From NCBI GenBank assembly GCA_963682025.1, contig OY821517.1, positions 57,335,716 to 57,399,715 of the forward strand: DNA of 64,000 nucleotides. The letters run 5' to 3'. The notes beneath the pieces were generated by a model that worked only from the letters and a program-made list of their open reading frames with translations, did no database searches and was not told the origin of the DNA. Numbering within the stretch: position 1 is the stretch's first letter; each line of letters begins with the position of its first letter. Below are positions 33,504 to 43,752 of the stretch, piece after piece. The position numbers were made by a program, and so were the translations under genes. This stretch comes from Cordilura impudica. Taxonomy: Eukaryota > Arthropoda > Insecta > Diptera > Scathophagidae.

Positions 33504-36043
33504 TTATTTTGTTAATTTAGTTTTTCGGGATTTTGATCGGGCAAAAACGTCAACTAATTCTTCAAAGTTTGTTTCTTGCACTAATTGGGTTTCAATAGAC
33601 AATAATGCAAGGGCATTAAGTCTATCTTGGCCCATACTTGCCCGTAGATAGTTTTTTACTCTTTTAAGGGTGGAAAATGACCTTTCTGCTGAACAGTTTG
33701 TAGCAGGGATACTCAAAAAAATTCGTAAAGCTATGTATACATTGGGGTAAACATCAGAGCGCACATCTTCAGTATTTGCCAATAAATCTTTGAGTTGATA
33801 ATGTAAATGAATGCATTCATTTGCTAATGTCTCTTCTAAATCATCAGGATACTTTTTGACGAGTTTATTTGCGTGACTTTTTAACTCATTTGTATCTATT
33901 TTAGACATATTATCAAAAAAGTGGAAGTTTACAAAAAGTTTTTCGTATGCGTTTTTACGTTCGGATAACTGTACACTCAGAGTATCCAAAATGGGATAGT
34001 AAATATTTGTACGAAAATTTTCTTTTCCACAAAATGGTGCCCTTTCATTTACCCGTGATTCATCTGACTGAAGTTTTCTTGTTTTTCTGCGACGAGTGTC
34101 ATAATGATAATAATCTTGAACTCCAGATAACTTTTTGGCTTTTTCTACGAATTCAGAAAATTATTTATTTCTCATATCCTGAAGAAATGATGCTAGGGAA
34201 CCATAAATTTGGATAACAGATGACAAATCAGCGTGAGATCCCTGAAGTTTCTTACTAGCAGCATTAAAACGATCTAAAATTACATTCCAAACAATGACTA
34301 GAATAGCTGTTTCTAGATGCTGTAATTTTCTTTGCAATCCAATAGCTTCAGATCGTTTAGTCGTTTTCTCGTCTTTGTTTTCTGCAATAAAGTTTAATGC
34401 ATCAATTATTGCAGACCACTCTTTTTCTAAAGCATAACATGCATCATGTCGAGCAGACCAGCGAGTTTGAGATAGACTTTTGAGTCTTAAATTTGTCCGC
34501 TGCACCAAGATCTCCCAACGATGTGTAGATATTGTAAAAAAATTATAAAGTTCTTGCAAAGTGAAAAAAAATTCTACTGCTTCGGGTACAGATTCAGCTG
34601 CACAAGTACCTACGAAATTCAAAGAATGGGCATCGCAAGGCACGTAATCTGCTAAAGGATTTATTGTTTTAATTCTAGCCTGGAGTCCTGAATATATACC
34701 TGACATATTACTTGCATTATCATAAGATTGACCACGGCAGTTCATTATGTCCAAACCATTTTTTTCTAGAGAGTTTAACACGGCATTTTCAATATCTTTG
34801 GCTTTGTGACCAGTATTTGGTAAAAATTCCAAAAATCTTTCAACGGTTTCACCATTTTCACGTACATATCTAATAATTATAGCAAGCTGATCGACATGTG
34901 CAATGTCAGGCGTAGAATCTACAATGATACCAAAATACTTAGCCATTTGCACTTCAGTAGAAATGTGTTGTAATACTTTATCTCGAATCAAGGTTATAAT
35001 TTCTTCGTAGAATGTTTTAGATAAGTACGACGTTTTTCCACTCCCAGGGTGCGCACAACATTTTAAATGCTCAGATAAAAATGGATCAAACTCGGCAAGA
35101 AGCTCTACTGTTCCTAAGAAATTTCCATTTCGTAGATCTCCAATTTGTTCTGAATGTCCTCGAAATGGCAGTCCTCTCATTGCTAGTGATTTAACAATTG
35201 CAATTATTCTGTATAAAATTTTTCTCCAATACGAAATTTCTTCATCTAGCTGTTTAATTAGACTTTGATCAACACGGCCTTGAACTACTGCTCGAGCTTT
35301 TATATGATAAACATTAGTTTTATGAAAATCTGAATTTTCGTGAGCTTCAACGCGTGCATTTGAGTTTTTCCAGTCACTAAACCCTTCGCCGGTAAAAGCA
35401 TTAATTTCACCACTTCTACCAAATAACAAACAAAGAACACAAAATACAGACCCTTTAGTTTCTGAATAAATCAACCACTCACGGCGTTGAATTTCTCCGT
35501 TTTTTAAAGTACGTTGAAATAGGTTTTTGGAACAATACCTAGTTTTATCATTGTAAACGTTTTTGGAATTTTTGAAATTTGTGATGTTATTTGGTGGCGT
35601 ACCGTTTGTACTTATGTATTCCCGTGTTTCTTCATTTAAATTCCACAAAAAGGGATCACTATCAATCTTTATAACATCTGTTCGAATTAAATTGTCGCTT
35701 AATAAGGTTGTTGAAGAAGAGTTTGAATGTATTTCTTCGATATCTTGTGCTAAAGTCCGTTCTAAGTCCTGCTAAATAAAATATTACTTTTCAACAACCA
35801 CAATTTTTTTAGTTATAATAAAACTTTTTATTCAATTGAAAAAAAGCACGATAATTAGTACGAAATACTTACTTTAGATGCCCATGATGGTTGTTGTTCA
35901 TTATCAAAGGATTTTGTCAAACAATTTGTCATAAAAGTAGATATTTTTGGTGTTTTTTTTAGTAAATTATCTACCTTTGTATTTTGTTCAGTCTTTTTTT
36001 TACGATATTCAGCACCGCTGAGTTTTTTCCGATAGGCACTCAT
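33504..36043 (-). pseudogene. hAT transposase (ZMYM/TTF-type), one intron, one premature stop
   Basis: Exon 1 runs from ATG 36043 to 35873 (MSAYRKKLSGAEYRKKKTEQ). A 101-bp intron, 35872-35772, has GTAAGT donor and TTTATTTAG acceptor. Exon 2 runs from 35771 to the stop at 33504; splicing keeps frame (WASK/QDLERT). About 812 residues in total, one in-frame TAA at 34161-34163. Domains: TTF/MYM-type zinc finger around residues 120-190 (REWLIYSETKGSVFCVLCLLFG), first catalytic Asp in FGIIVDSTPDIAHVDQ, second in GQSYDNASNMSG, Glu in the dimerisation block IPATNCSAERSFSTLKRVKN. Without the TAA the gene would be complete. Confidence 0.92.
35772..35872 (-). other. Intron of the hAT transposase
   Basis: GTAAGTATTTCG donor, TTTATTTAG acceptor, 101 bp, phase 0. 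The downstream frame has no ATG at its start, so the intron is needed to connect MSAYRKKLSG to the core. Confidence 0.8.
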
Positions 36044-36595
36044 ATTAAAAAAAAACAATAGATTAGAATTGCAGAAACACAAAAAGATGTTGATACTTGT
36101 ATAGGTATGTGAACACTATCAATTAGAATGAGCCACACATATTCAAAATAAATAACACCCACATTTTTATTTTTCATAGATAATTATTGAAAAGGGAAAT
36201 CACCTAATTATTCTTTAAAACCTTCTGAGCAGTGATGGGAATTTCGCTATTTTCCCGTCAAATCTAGCGATTTTAAAATAAAGTTAAGGTACACAGATTT
36301 TTTAAGAATATTATTTTATTTTTTTTTTTATTAAATCTGTGGTCAGAATCGATAACCCTCTAAGTCGAATTACTAATAAGAAAGTAAATTCAATAATTGA
36401 ATTATTTAATATAATTAAATAGAAATTTCGTACTCGTTTAAAGCAAAACTGGGCCAAATCAATTTTCGAATTTAAATAGCCCTTATATTATTTTACCTTT
36501 AAATTTTGGCGCCCTTTAAATTATGCCGCCCTAGGCCTGGGCCTCATGGGCCTAGGCGTAAATCCACCACTGATATAAGTTTTTGTTAAACGTAA

Positions 36596-36768
36596 TGGAA
36601 TGAAAGAAATCATGAATAAATTGGCATCTGATGAATTTTCCGCATTACATTGTTTGTATTGTTTCTGGCCAGAGGACCCATCACATCCCCACTTAGAAAT
36701 TAAAGTCATGCTGCAATTTTTAAACTTCTTTAAATAGTCAGCATCAAATGTCTTTAATAATCGTTCTG
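36596..36768. repeat. 173-bp direct repeat of Transib coding sequence, left copy
   Basis: Identical by eye to 37223-37395. Both contain the minus-strand KWGCDGSSGQKQYKQ codons. The pair brackets the 459-bp block. Confidence 0.9.
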
Positions 36769-37225
36769 AAACGTTGACGGTAAGTACCTATAGATTGCCC
36801 ACTAGGCCCTTCATTATATGGAGGGAAAACAAAAGTATTCAAACTCTCGGTCTCACCCCCTAGAAATATGCGGATAGCAAAAAACCTGGGAAATACAAAG
36901 TTTTGGGCCAATAAAAAAACACTTAATCGTGCCTCAACGCGATTGAAAATTTAAGGTGTGTTTATATGGGGAAAATATGACTTTTTTACATATATTACGA
37001 AAATTTCGTTCTATAGCTTAATTCTTCCTACAAGTTGTTATATAATTCTAGATCACTATAAAATTATACCTTCAAAAAGCTATAAAACTTCAAAAACGAA
37101 TAAAACCTCGCCAAGAAATAGCAAATACCCCATACCACTTTTGAGCTAAAGAAAACTAGCTCATGAAATTTGATGGCATTTTTTTCAACTTTCGGAGATT
37201 GATTAAAGCCATAATTGCTTTTTGG
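36767..37225. repeat. 459-bp block identical to 40523-40981
   Basis: No mismatch seen by eye against 40523-40981 (from TGAAACGTTGACGGTAAG to ATTGCTTTTTGG). It belongs to dispersed family D, and the 40.5-kb copy continues into more family-D sequence, so 40.5 kb is the probable source. The block replaces nothing of the Transib but is bracketed by the 173-bp duplication. Confidence 0.9.
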
Positions 37226-37395
37226 AATGAAAGAAATCATGAATAAATTGGCATCTGATGAATTTTCCGCATTACATTGTTTGTATTGTTTCTGGCCAGA
37301 GGACCCATCACATCCCCACTTAGAAATTAAAGTCATGCTGCAATTTTTAAACTTCTTTAAATAGTCAGCATCAAATGTCTTTAATAATCGTTCTG
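37223..37395. repeat. 173-bp direct repeat of Transib coding sequence, right copy
   Basis: Second copy; on its upper side the Transib frame continues normally to the N-terminus. Confidence 0.9.
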
Positions 37396-38214
37396 CAGTG
37401 TGTTCAAGAAGATCCTGCAATTTTATTTCAGCTGAACTTGAAGTTACACTAATAGCAGTTGGTGAAGGTAAGCAATCTTTTTTGGCAGAAACTATATCTC
37501 GATATGATGGAAAAATTCCACAATTTTTTTCATTGGTTCGCTTCCGCAATTCTGTATATTGGTTTTTAGTCATTTTCAAATCCAAAAATAGTGCAAATGC
37601 TTCTTCTGGACTAAATTTATTTTCTTCAGTTGGTGTCGTCATACTTTCTAAAATCTTTTTTGTGCGTCTGGGGCTTGCTTCCACTATTTTTTCAATGATA
37701 GCAATTTGACCCTTTTTAGTTTTCGATGGTTGAATTTGATGCAGAAATGAATCCTTTATGATGCTACAAGAAACTTCTTCATTGATATGTTTAAGCTTGC
37801 GTCTTCGTGAACTTTCACTACAATTATCAATTGGCTTTGCTGGTCGACCACCTTTTCCAGTTTCCGTGGTAGTTACTGATGGCTTTTTAAAAATAAGTCT
37901 ATTTCTTAGCCATGTTGCGTGAGTAAAACAATTTCTTGTTTCTGGAACATTGATTGTACCGTTTTCTTAAAGTATTTAAAAAGTTTTTTATTTTTAAGTT
38001 ATGAATTTTAATTTCTTGTTTGACGCATATTTTGAAGAATGGATTATTCATTATATGTAAAATAATGTCGTTTTCATCTTTCCGTTCAAAATATATATCA
38101 GATAGAACACTATAACTGAATTTAGCCATTGTTTAAACATTAATGAAGAAGAAAAAATGAATGCATGGATTAATATACTATTGCTCGAAGTTTCAACATG
38201 ATCTTGGTTTTTGG

Positions 38215-38520
38215 TTGGTTTTACCAGTTATTTCCATTGGTTTTAAATTTATTTGCAATTTTCACGTATTTAAGTTGTGTAATATTAGATGGCAATAAAA
38301 TCTTTTTTACCTTTTCCAAATGAATTGCTAGATACCACATAATTTGAGAGTTAACAGGTACTGGCAATAATATAAAAGGTACTTGGTTTTACCAGTTATT
38401 TCCATTGGTTTTAAATTTATTTGCAATTTTCACGTATTTAAGTTGTGTAATATTAGATGGCAATAAAATCTTTTTTACCTTTTCCAAATGAATTGCCAGA
38501 TACCACATAATTTGAGAGTT
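38215..38520. repeat. 138-bp direct duplication in the Transib T1 5' region
   Basis: 38215-38352 and 38383-38520 differ by one base seen (GCTAGA/GCCAGA), with 30 bp between them. They lie between the transposase start and the right TIR. Confidence 0.88.
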
Positions 38521-39226
38521 CTATTGTCATTTTTGTCAAAATTTTGATACACCCTTCTATGTGGACTAGGTCCAAATTTGGGTCAACTTCTCCTAATTTC
38601 AACAGAATTATTTTTTGGGTCAATAAGAACTCTTGTACAAAATTTCATCAAAATATATGCATAATAGCCACTTTCACATACAAATAACTTCTCAAAAAAT
38701 ATGACGTGCATTTGTACCGAATATCTTACCTTGGGTCAGAAAAATTGCTGTAGCTCAAAAAGTGCAGTCCCGATGCATGGACATGTGTATATAGGAATGT
38801 AGGGGAGAGTTAGGACTACAAAATAGTAAATTTGTGTTTTGACTCAGCTTGACTCACAGGAGTTGTGCTCTATGAAGTAGAAAATTTCCGAGAAATTTGA
38901 CCTTTTAAAAAAAAAAAAATTTAAATTGTTCTGAAAACAGTAGAGCTTCAATTTTTTTTACCAGTAATAGGAAATAAGTTAAGTTACAACTCAAAATTTA
39001 TTTCGTCCAAAAATCTTGAAAAACAAAAAAGTTATGATCATTTAAACTTTAAAAATTAACTAAAAATATCATAAATTTACAAAATTCTTGAAAAGCCCAT
39101 TTTGGACCACCCTGTTTTCAGTGAAATAGTTGAAATAGAGTTCCAATTTTTTGGCTCCCGAGGTTTACTACTGTCTACTTTCATATGAGTCTAATAACTT
39201 AAAAATCGGAGAACAAAAACCAAAAG
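38521..39226. other. Transib T1 5' non-coding region
   Basis: No coding sequence. A stretch at 38560-38690 (GTGGACTAGGTCCAAATTT...AATTTCATCAAAATATATGC) is weakly similar to the middle of family C, so an old DINE-like fragment may lie here. Confidence 0.4.
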
Positions 39227-39263
39227 GAGTTTTGGCCGCTATCTCAAAATATTGACCACAGTG

Positions 39264-39268
39264 CGGCG
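39264..39268. repeat. 5-bp target-site duplication of Transib T1, right
   Basis: Second CGGCG, directly after CCACAGTG. Confidence 0.9.
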
Positions 39269-39394
39269 CTTTGTTAATAACTTCAAAAACATAAAAAAAT
39301 TTGAATGAGTTTTTTTTTATTTATATTTATATATTTAAATATAACCCATTCATTGGATTTCAAAATTTGTTTGTTTTTTTAAGTGTATGGGTTA

Positions 39395-40055
39395 GGGCGG
39401 CTCGATTTGTTGGGAGGCAAAAAAATCGCTCAAGTGACAAGGAAAATCATATTCTAGGGATCAAAATAAGAAACTTTTCCCAAGGAACCATACCTCTAAA
39501 ACGAATTCTGATGTCCCGACTTTTGACCTCTCTGTCTGCCTGTCTGTCTGCCATGGGGCAACCCCATTCCCCTCATGCAACTGATCTGAAACTTGGCCCA
39601 TAATCTTGTTGTGACTACAGATTAATTTTGGGGTAGTCACGCATAGTCACGGAGTGATCTAAAAGTTATTTACCCTCATCCGATCGATCTTTTTGAATAA
39701 CATAACATAGCCAAGGCGTATGATTATTATTTATTAGCAGAGTAGAAGATGCGTATACGTATGAGTGTAAATTTTAATATTAAATCAAACATAGTCAGCC
39801 CAATTCTAAAAAAAAATGGTGATTTTTTTTAATGTTTGTATGGGAAACCCTCCAGGGGGTTCCAGGGGGTGTGCCACTGGCATGAGTGGGTCAGCTGTCC
39901 AAAGTTAGTGGGGCTCGATCATACATTTGGACTCGATTGGACAGACAGGTCAAAAGTCGGGACATCAGAATTCGTTTTAGAGGTATGGGTCCTCGGCAAA
40001 GTTTCTTATTTTGATCCCTAGAATACGATTTTCCTTATCACTTGGCCGATTTTTC
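39395..40055. mobile_element. TIR repeat family B, copy 3
   Basis: Left end TTAGGGCGGCTCGATTTG; carries CAAGTGACAAGGAAAATC, GTCTGCCTGTCTGTCTGCC, GTCACGCATAGTCACGG and a right arm ending CACTTGGCCGATTTTT. The terminal CGACCCGCCCTA is missing. Confidence 0.78.
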
Positions 40056-40187
40056 CATATATAACCAACCAATAAAATAAAATGTTAGAATATTTTTTTC
40101 ATTACACGAGTAAATTAAAAAAAAAAAAGTTTCTGCTTAATTTTTTTTTCACAGTTGACAAGAAAATAAAAAAAGGAAAGAAAAAAA

Positions 40188-40530
40188 CTATTCAGAGTCG
40201 GAGCTTTCTAAATTAAGGCTGACAGGTAGGTCATTTATATTTAAAAGAAGCTGCTTGACCTTATCATCTATTTTTCTGTGTATTTTGGAGTATTTCGAGG
40301 TGCATCTAGATATAAATGTAATAAAAAGGATGCTACAAAACCAATAGATCGTGCAGTAAGTCTTCCATTGTATGCAATCTCGAGTCTTTTCGCGTGTGGT
40401 TCAGCCTATAACTGCGAAAATCTTTATTTCTTGCCTCAAGTGCCTCTTCTGACATCATTCCTATTGGTAGCGGTATTCCCAGTGTTTGTATTCCCCGAAT
40501 CTGTCGTTGGAATGTTCACCAATGAAACGT
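40188..40530 (-). pseudogene. Transib T3 transposase, C-terminal fragment
   Basis: Minus strand: GIPLPIGMMSEEALEARNKD then RLNHTRKDSRLHTMEDLLHD, aligning with the last catalytic block of T1 (LSEEAQEKRNKDYRFF) and T2 (SEARNKYYKK, HARKDSR). The catalytic Glu is kept (EARNK). Two stops follow, then a frame change to RKIDDKVKQLLLNINDLPVS and an acidic tail SLNLESSDSE with stop at 40188-40190, a usual Transib C-terminus. Upstream it runs into family D. A separate lineage from T1 and closer to T2 by motif. Confidence 0.7.
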
Positions 40531-41250
40531 TGACGGTAAGTACCTATAGATTGCCCACTAGGCCCTTCATTATATGGAGGGAAAACAAAAGTATTCAAAC
40601 TCTCGGTCTCACCCCCTAGAAATATGCGGATAGCAAAAAACCTGGGAAATACAAAGTTTTGGGCCAATAAAAAAACACTTAATCGTGCCTCAACGCGATT
40701 GAAAATTTAAGGTGTGTTTATATGGGGAAAATATGACTTTTTTACATATATTACGAAAATTTCGTTCTATAGCTTAATTCTTCCTACAAGTTGTTATATA
40801 ATTCTAGATCACTATAAAATTATACCTTCAAAAAGCTATAAAACTTCAAAAACGAATAAAACCTCGCCAAGAAATAGCAAATACCCCATACCACTTTTGA
40901 GCTAAAGAAAACTAGCTCATGAAATTTGATGGCATTTTTTTCAACTTTCGGAGATTGATTAAAGCCATAATTGCTTTTTGGTCTCTATAATTATAAGTAC
41001 GTAGATATGAAGTATTGTTTTATTACCGCGTTGTTAGCCTATTGCACATTGAGACCGAAAATTGGAAATTTTGTTGATAAAATTTTGAACACTCCTTTTT
41101 CAAGTTTTAAAAAATTTTCTTAAACAAAATTTAAAAAACTGGATCTAAAACTTTAAGATTTTGTTAAATATATGCTACAGATTAACTGTGTGAATTTTTA
41201 AGTAAATCCCTATGCCAGAATTTTTTTGACACATATAACCCCAAGTTAAT
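40523..41250. repeat. Dispersed AT-rich family D, copy 1 (source of the 459-bp block)
   Basis: Homologous, in the order found here, to the inverse of 45593-46160: AAACTCTCGGTCTCACCCCC, GAAATTTGATGGCATTTTTT, GTATTGTTTTATTACC.CGTTGTTA and TTGAGACCGAAAATTGG, continuing into AACTGGATCTAAAACTT. No protein. Class unknown. Confidence 0.7.
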
Positions 41251-43013
41251 GAAAGACAGTTTATTCAAAAAATTCAAATATTTTGTAAGTGCTGTTGGAT
41301 TTTTAGATGCTTAAAATATAATAACGAAATGTGTGGAGCTTCCGTTCCTAAAATTTGGGATAAATCCGAGAACATTAACCCATTAATTGCCAAGGCCAGC
41401 TTTGGATTTTAAGATATTTTTAAATAAAAATTACAGAAAGCGAGTTTTTCTATTAATTTCGATGAAACCATCTTCTTATATATATTTACGCTGATCCCTG
41501 ACTCACTGACTGACTGACTGATTCTGTAACGCTGAAATAATACACACACATAGCACTCCCTACAAAGCTATGTGAAATACACAAACAAAATTTAATCTTT
41601 CTCATTTTATACAAACACACACACAATTTTCTCTCTTCTTTGTTACCGACCAGTCCTGCTAATAAAATCTTCTGAAAATCTACAATTTTGGAAACTAAAT
41701 CGCCAAAATTGTCATTTTTAAAACAAGAAATTGTCAAGAAAATTTTACCGCTTATAAAACTCGAAAAAATATTACAAAAGGAAGGAATAAAATTTATTTA
41801 TATCATTCATATTACGAATATTATTACAGCATTGGTTATTTCTATACATAAAAATGTATTAGTGGTGAAATTTCAACAAAAAAATTTAACACAGCAATCA
41901 ACTAAATAATTTTATTGACATGTATCTATAGCTGAAACATATAATATAGGTTTAAAGTATAGCCGTAATTAAAACTTAAATCTTAAATGGAGATGCTATT
42001 CAAGGTGTTTCCGTTTTGAAACGATTTGACCCAGAATTAAATCTATACATATTTTGTAATTTACATTTACACTGAACTAAAACTATCAATTTTCGATTAA
42101 CAACCCATTAATTATTAACCCTTGAAATCCTAATTTTTATACTATTGAAAATTTAATTTAAAATCTTCAATCATCATTTTAACAAATTTAACAAACCATT
42201 TTAACAAATTGAAAAATCGTCGAAATTAAAATAAGTTGTCAAAATTAGCATCACTGCTAACAACAATAGCACTACATGTGCAGATTTCGTGTTACATATG
42301 GAATAAGATGAACGCAAAAAATGCATCAAAAAACTAATGTCTATTCAAATTCTTCTTTAAATTCCCTTTGTTGGTCAATGAAAAAATTCTGCAAAAAAGA
42401 GTAATGAAGGAAATTTTAAACATTTTTATTTTTCTCATTTAACGTCATCCGATATGCATACATACTTTTTTTTTATCAAACTAAACTTTACCGTTTGTCT
42501 GTTTTGTTTCGCTCAGGTTCTCTGATTGCCAGTACTTACCAAAGAGTATGCTTTTTTGATAAATATTTGAGAAAAAAGAGATCTTCAATGTGGATTTTGT
42601 TGTTGTCCAACGTATGATTTCGTTTAAAGCTCTGTATTGAAAAGCAATTGAAAAAATAGTGCAATATTAAGTTTAAAATTTAAATTATTCTGACTTTGCT
42701 TAATTAAATTACATTGTAATTTCAGAAGAGTGGTGGGAAAATAATTTTTTTTCACTCATATTAATTTATTATTTGCTTTTAAAAAAATTTTGACAAACAT
42801 AAATTACGTAAAAAGTTATATTTAAGATTTTAATTTGAATAATATATTGAAATTATCATGGAAGAATTAAAGGCGATTTGGAATAATAATTTTGTTTTTT
42901 AAGTAAAACTAATACGCCCTTATTTTTTTTTTTTTTGATCTATAGATAACTGGAAAAAATGTTCGCTTTTTACAGTTTACATTTTTTGTAGGTGTATTGG
43001 TGTTTGCACTTCC
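41251..43013. other. Anonymous AT-rich sequence with a Helitron 5' fragment
   Basis: Apart from the HelB fragment at about 41471-41650, nothing is recognisable. Confidence 0.4.
41471..41650 (+). mobile_element. HelB Helitron 5' fragment
   Basis: TCTTATATATATTTACGCTG then CTGACTCACTGACTGACTGA; matches the 5' end of the complete HelB at 44616 and then diverges. No 3' end found. Confidence 0.55.
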
Positions 43014-43017
43014 TTAA

Positions 43018-43678
43018 GGGGTGGTAGGTTTTAAAACCTTTTTTTGCATTTCTCTTTCTGAATCACAACATGTCGTGAGTGTTGTGTCCAAATTTTAAGT
43101 AAATCAGAGCAAAACTTAAGAAGATACAGCGTTTCCAGCGACCGGCCTCATACGGTATATAGTATAAAAATCATAGTATATAAATTCGAAGTCCGTCAAC
43201 ATCATAACTCAAAATCTACTTGACCGATTCTTTTAGACACTATATCTATACATAAATCATCACGTAACCACGAAGGTTTTTTTAATTCCATTTTCTTTCC
43301 CATTTTTTAACAAATTCCCGAAATTGCATAGCAAAAATCGTTTTTCACTTCAAAATGCTGCCAAAAAAAAAAAAAAAAAAAATTGAAAAAACTCTTCGTC
43401 ACTACCACAGGAAACATGTCACCTTTGAAACGCGTTCCGATTTTTTTATTTCACATGATCCGGTAACGAGTTATGATGTTCACCGCAAAACAACAACGCC
43501 TCCGGAGATTCGCTGTCACGGGCTTATTTATTAAAATTTTTAATTGAAATTTTTTTCAAAGATTCTTTAAATATTATGCTATAACGTATATCTGAAATAA
43601 ATAATCCAACATTATTCATATCTTCAAAAAAGAATTATGAATATACGATTTTTTTTTACTTTTAAAACCTAACCCCCC
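43018..43678. mobile_element. MITE J, TTAA-flanked
   Basis: TTAA at 43014-43017 and 43679-43682. Inverted ends: GGGGTGGTAGGTTTTAAAA and, on the other strand, GGGGGGTTAGGTTTTAAAA. 661 bp, no coding capacity. TTAA targets occur in piggyBac, Kolobok and Sola3; the G-rich start does not decide between them. Confidence 0.8.
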
Positions 43679-43752
43679 TTAAGAAACTTTTAGGAACCTT
43701 GCTCTAAAACGTTTTTTTTTTTCTATGCTATTCTATTTTTCTACAATAAAAT

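Larger units (their letters stand above)
32980..36572 (-). mobile_element. hAT DNA transposon, nearly intact
   Basis: 3593 bp. The ends are inverted: CAGAGGCGGATTTAGGCC at the left and CAGTGGTGGATTTACGCC at the right (other strand). The 8-bp duplication ATATAAGT flanks it. It contains one two-exon transposase gene on the minus strand. A stretch at about 36343-36385 (TCTGTGGTCAGAATCGATAA) resembles an end of MITE H. The host is the coding region of Transib T1. Confidence 0.92.
31902..38129 (-). pseudogene. Transib T1 transposase (RAG1-related), split by hAT and a templated block
   Basis: Start near 38129 (MAKFSYSVLSDIYFE). From ~37905 to 37223 the frame is open: KGGRPAKPIDNCSESSRRRK, FSPEEAFALFLDLKMTKNQY, SSSAEIKLQDLLEHTAERL and KWGCDGSSGQKQYKQ, which contains the first catalytic Asp (CDG, equivalent to RAG1 D600). 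The 173-bp end of this stretch is repeated at 36596-36768 on the far side of a 459-bp block. The frame then goes on to PLRLTKTY, is broken by the hAT, and resumes at 32971 with YIGSEPSTSRAAEIDVW, STKFCRPIKF, LTMIDGKVAQALTKTKS and SCTICQKT. A frameshift near 32500 precedes SNDGNTARRFF (second Asp) and LSEEAQEKRNKDYRFFRE (catalytic Glu). Stop at 31902. All three acids are present. Confidence 0.9.
31296..39263 (-). mobile_element. Transib T1 with V(D)J-heptamer-like termini
   Basis: 7968 bp including inserts. The left end starts CACAGTGGTCAATTTCGCGA and continues GATAGCGGTCAAAACTC. The right end, read on the other strand, starts CACTGTGGTCAATATTTTGA and continues GATAGCGGCCAAAACTC. The first seven bases equal the RAG recombination-signal heptamer (CACAGTG) at the left end and differ by one base at the right. 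Subtracting the hAT (3593 + 8 bp) and the 459-bp block with its duplicated 173-bp flank leaves about 3.7 kb, a normal Transib size. Confidence 0.92.

Noticed and set aside
30525..39300. Transib T1 inserted inside piggyBac PB2
   Set aside because: PB2 lies right below T1's left end, but I could not find PB2 coding sequence continuing beyond 39268, so the nesting is unproven.
36958..40905. Identical 63-residue open frames at 36958 and 40714
   Set aside because: Both lie in the duplicated non-coding family-D block; identity reflects the DNA copy, not protein constraint.
41050..41110. CACATTGAGACCG as a Transib terminus
   Set aside because: It looks heptamer-like, but the sequence on both sides is shared with the copies at 45.6 and 64 kb, so it is internal to family D and not an end.
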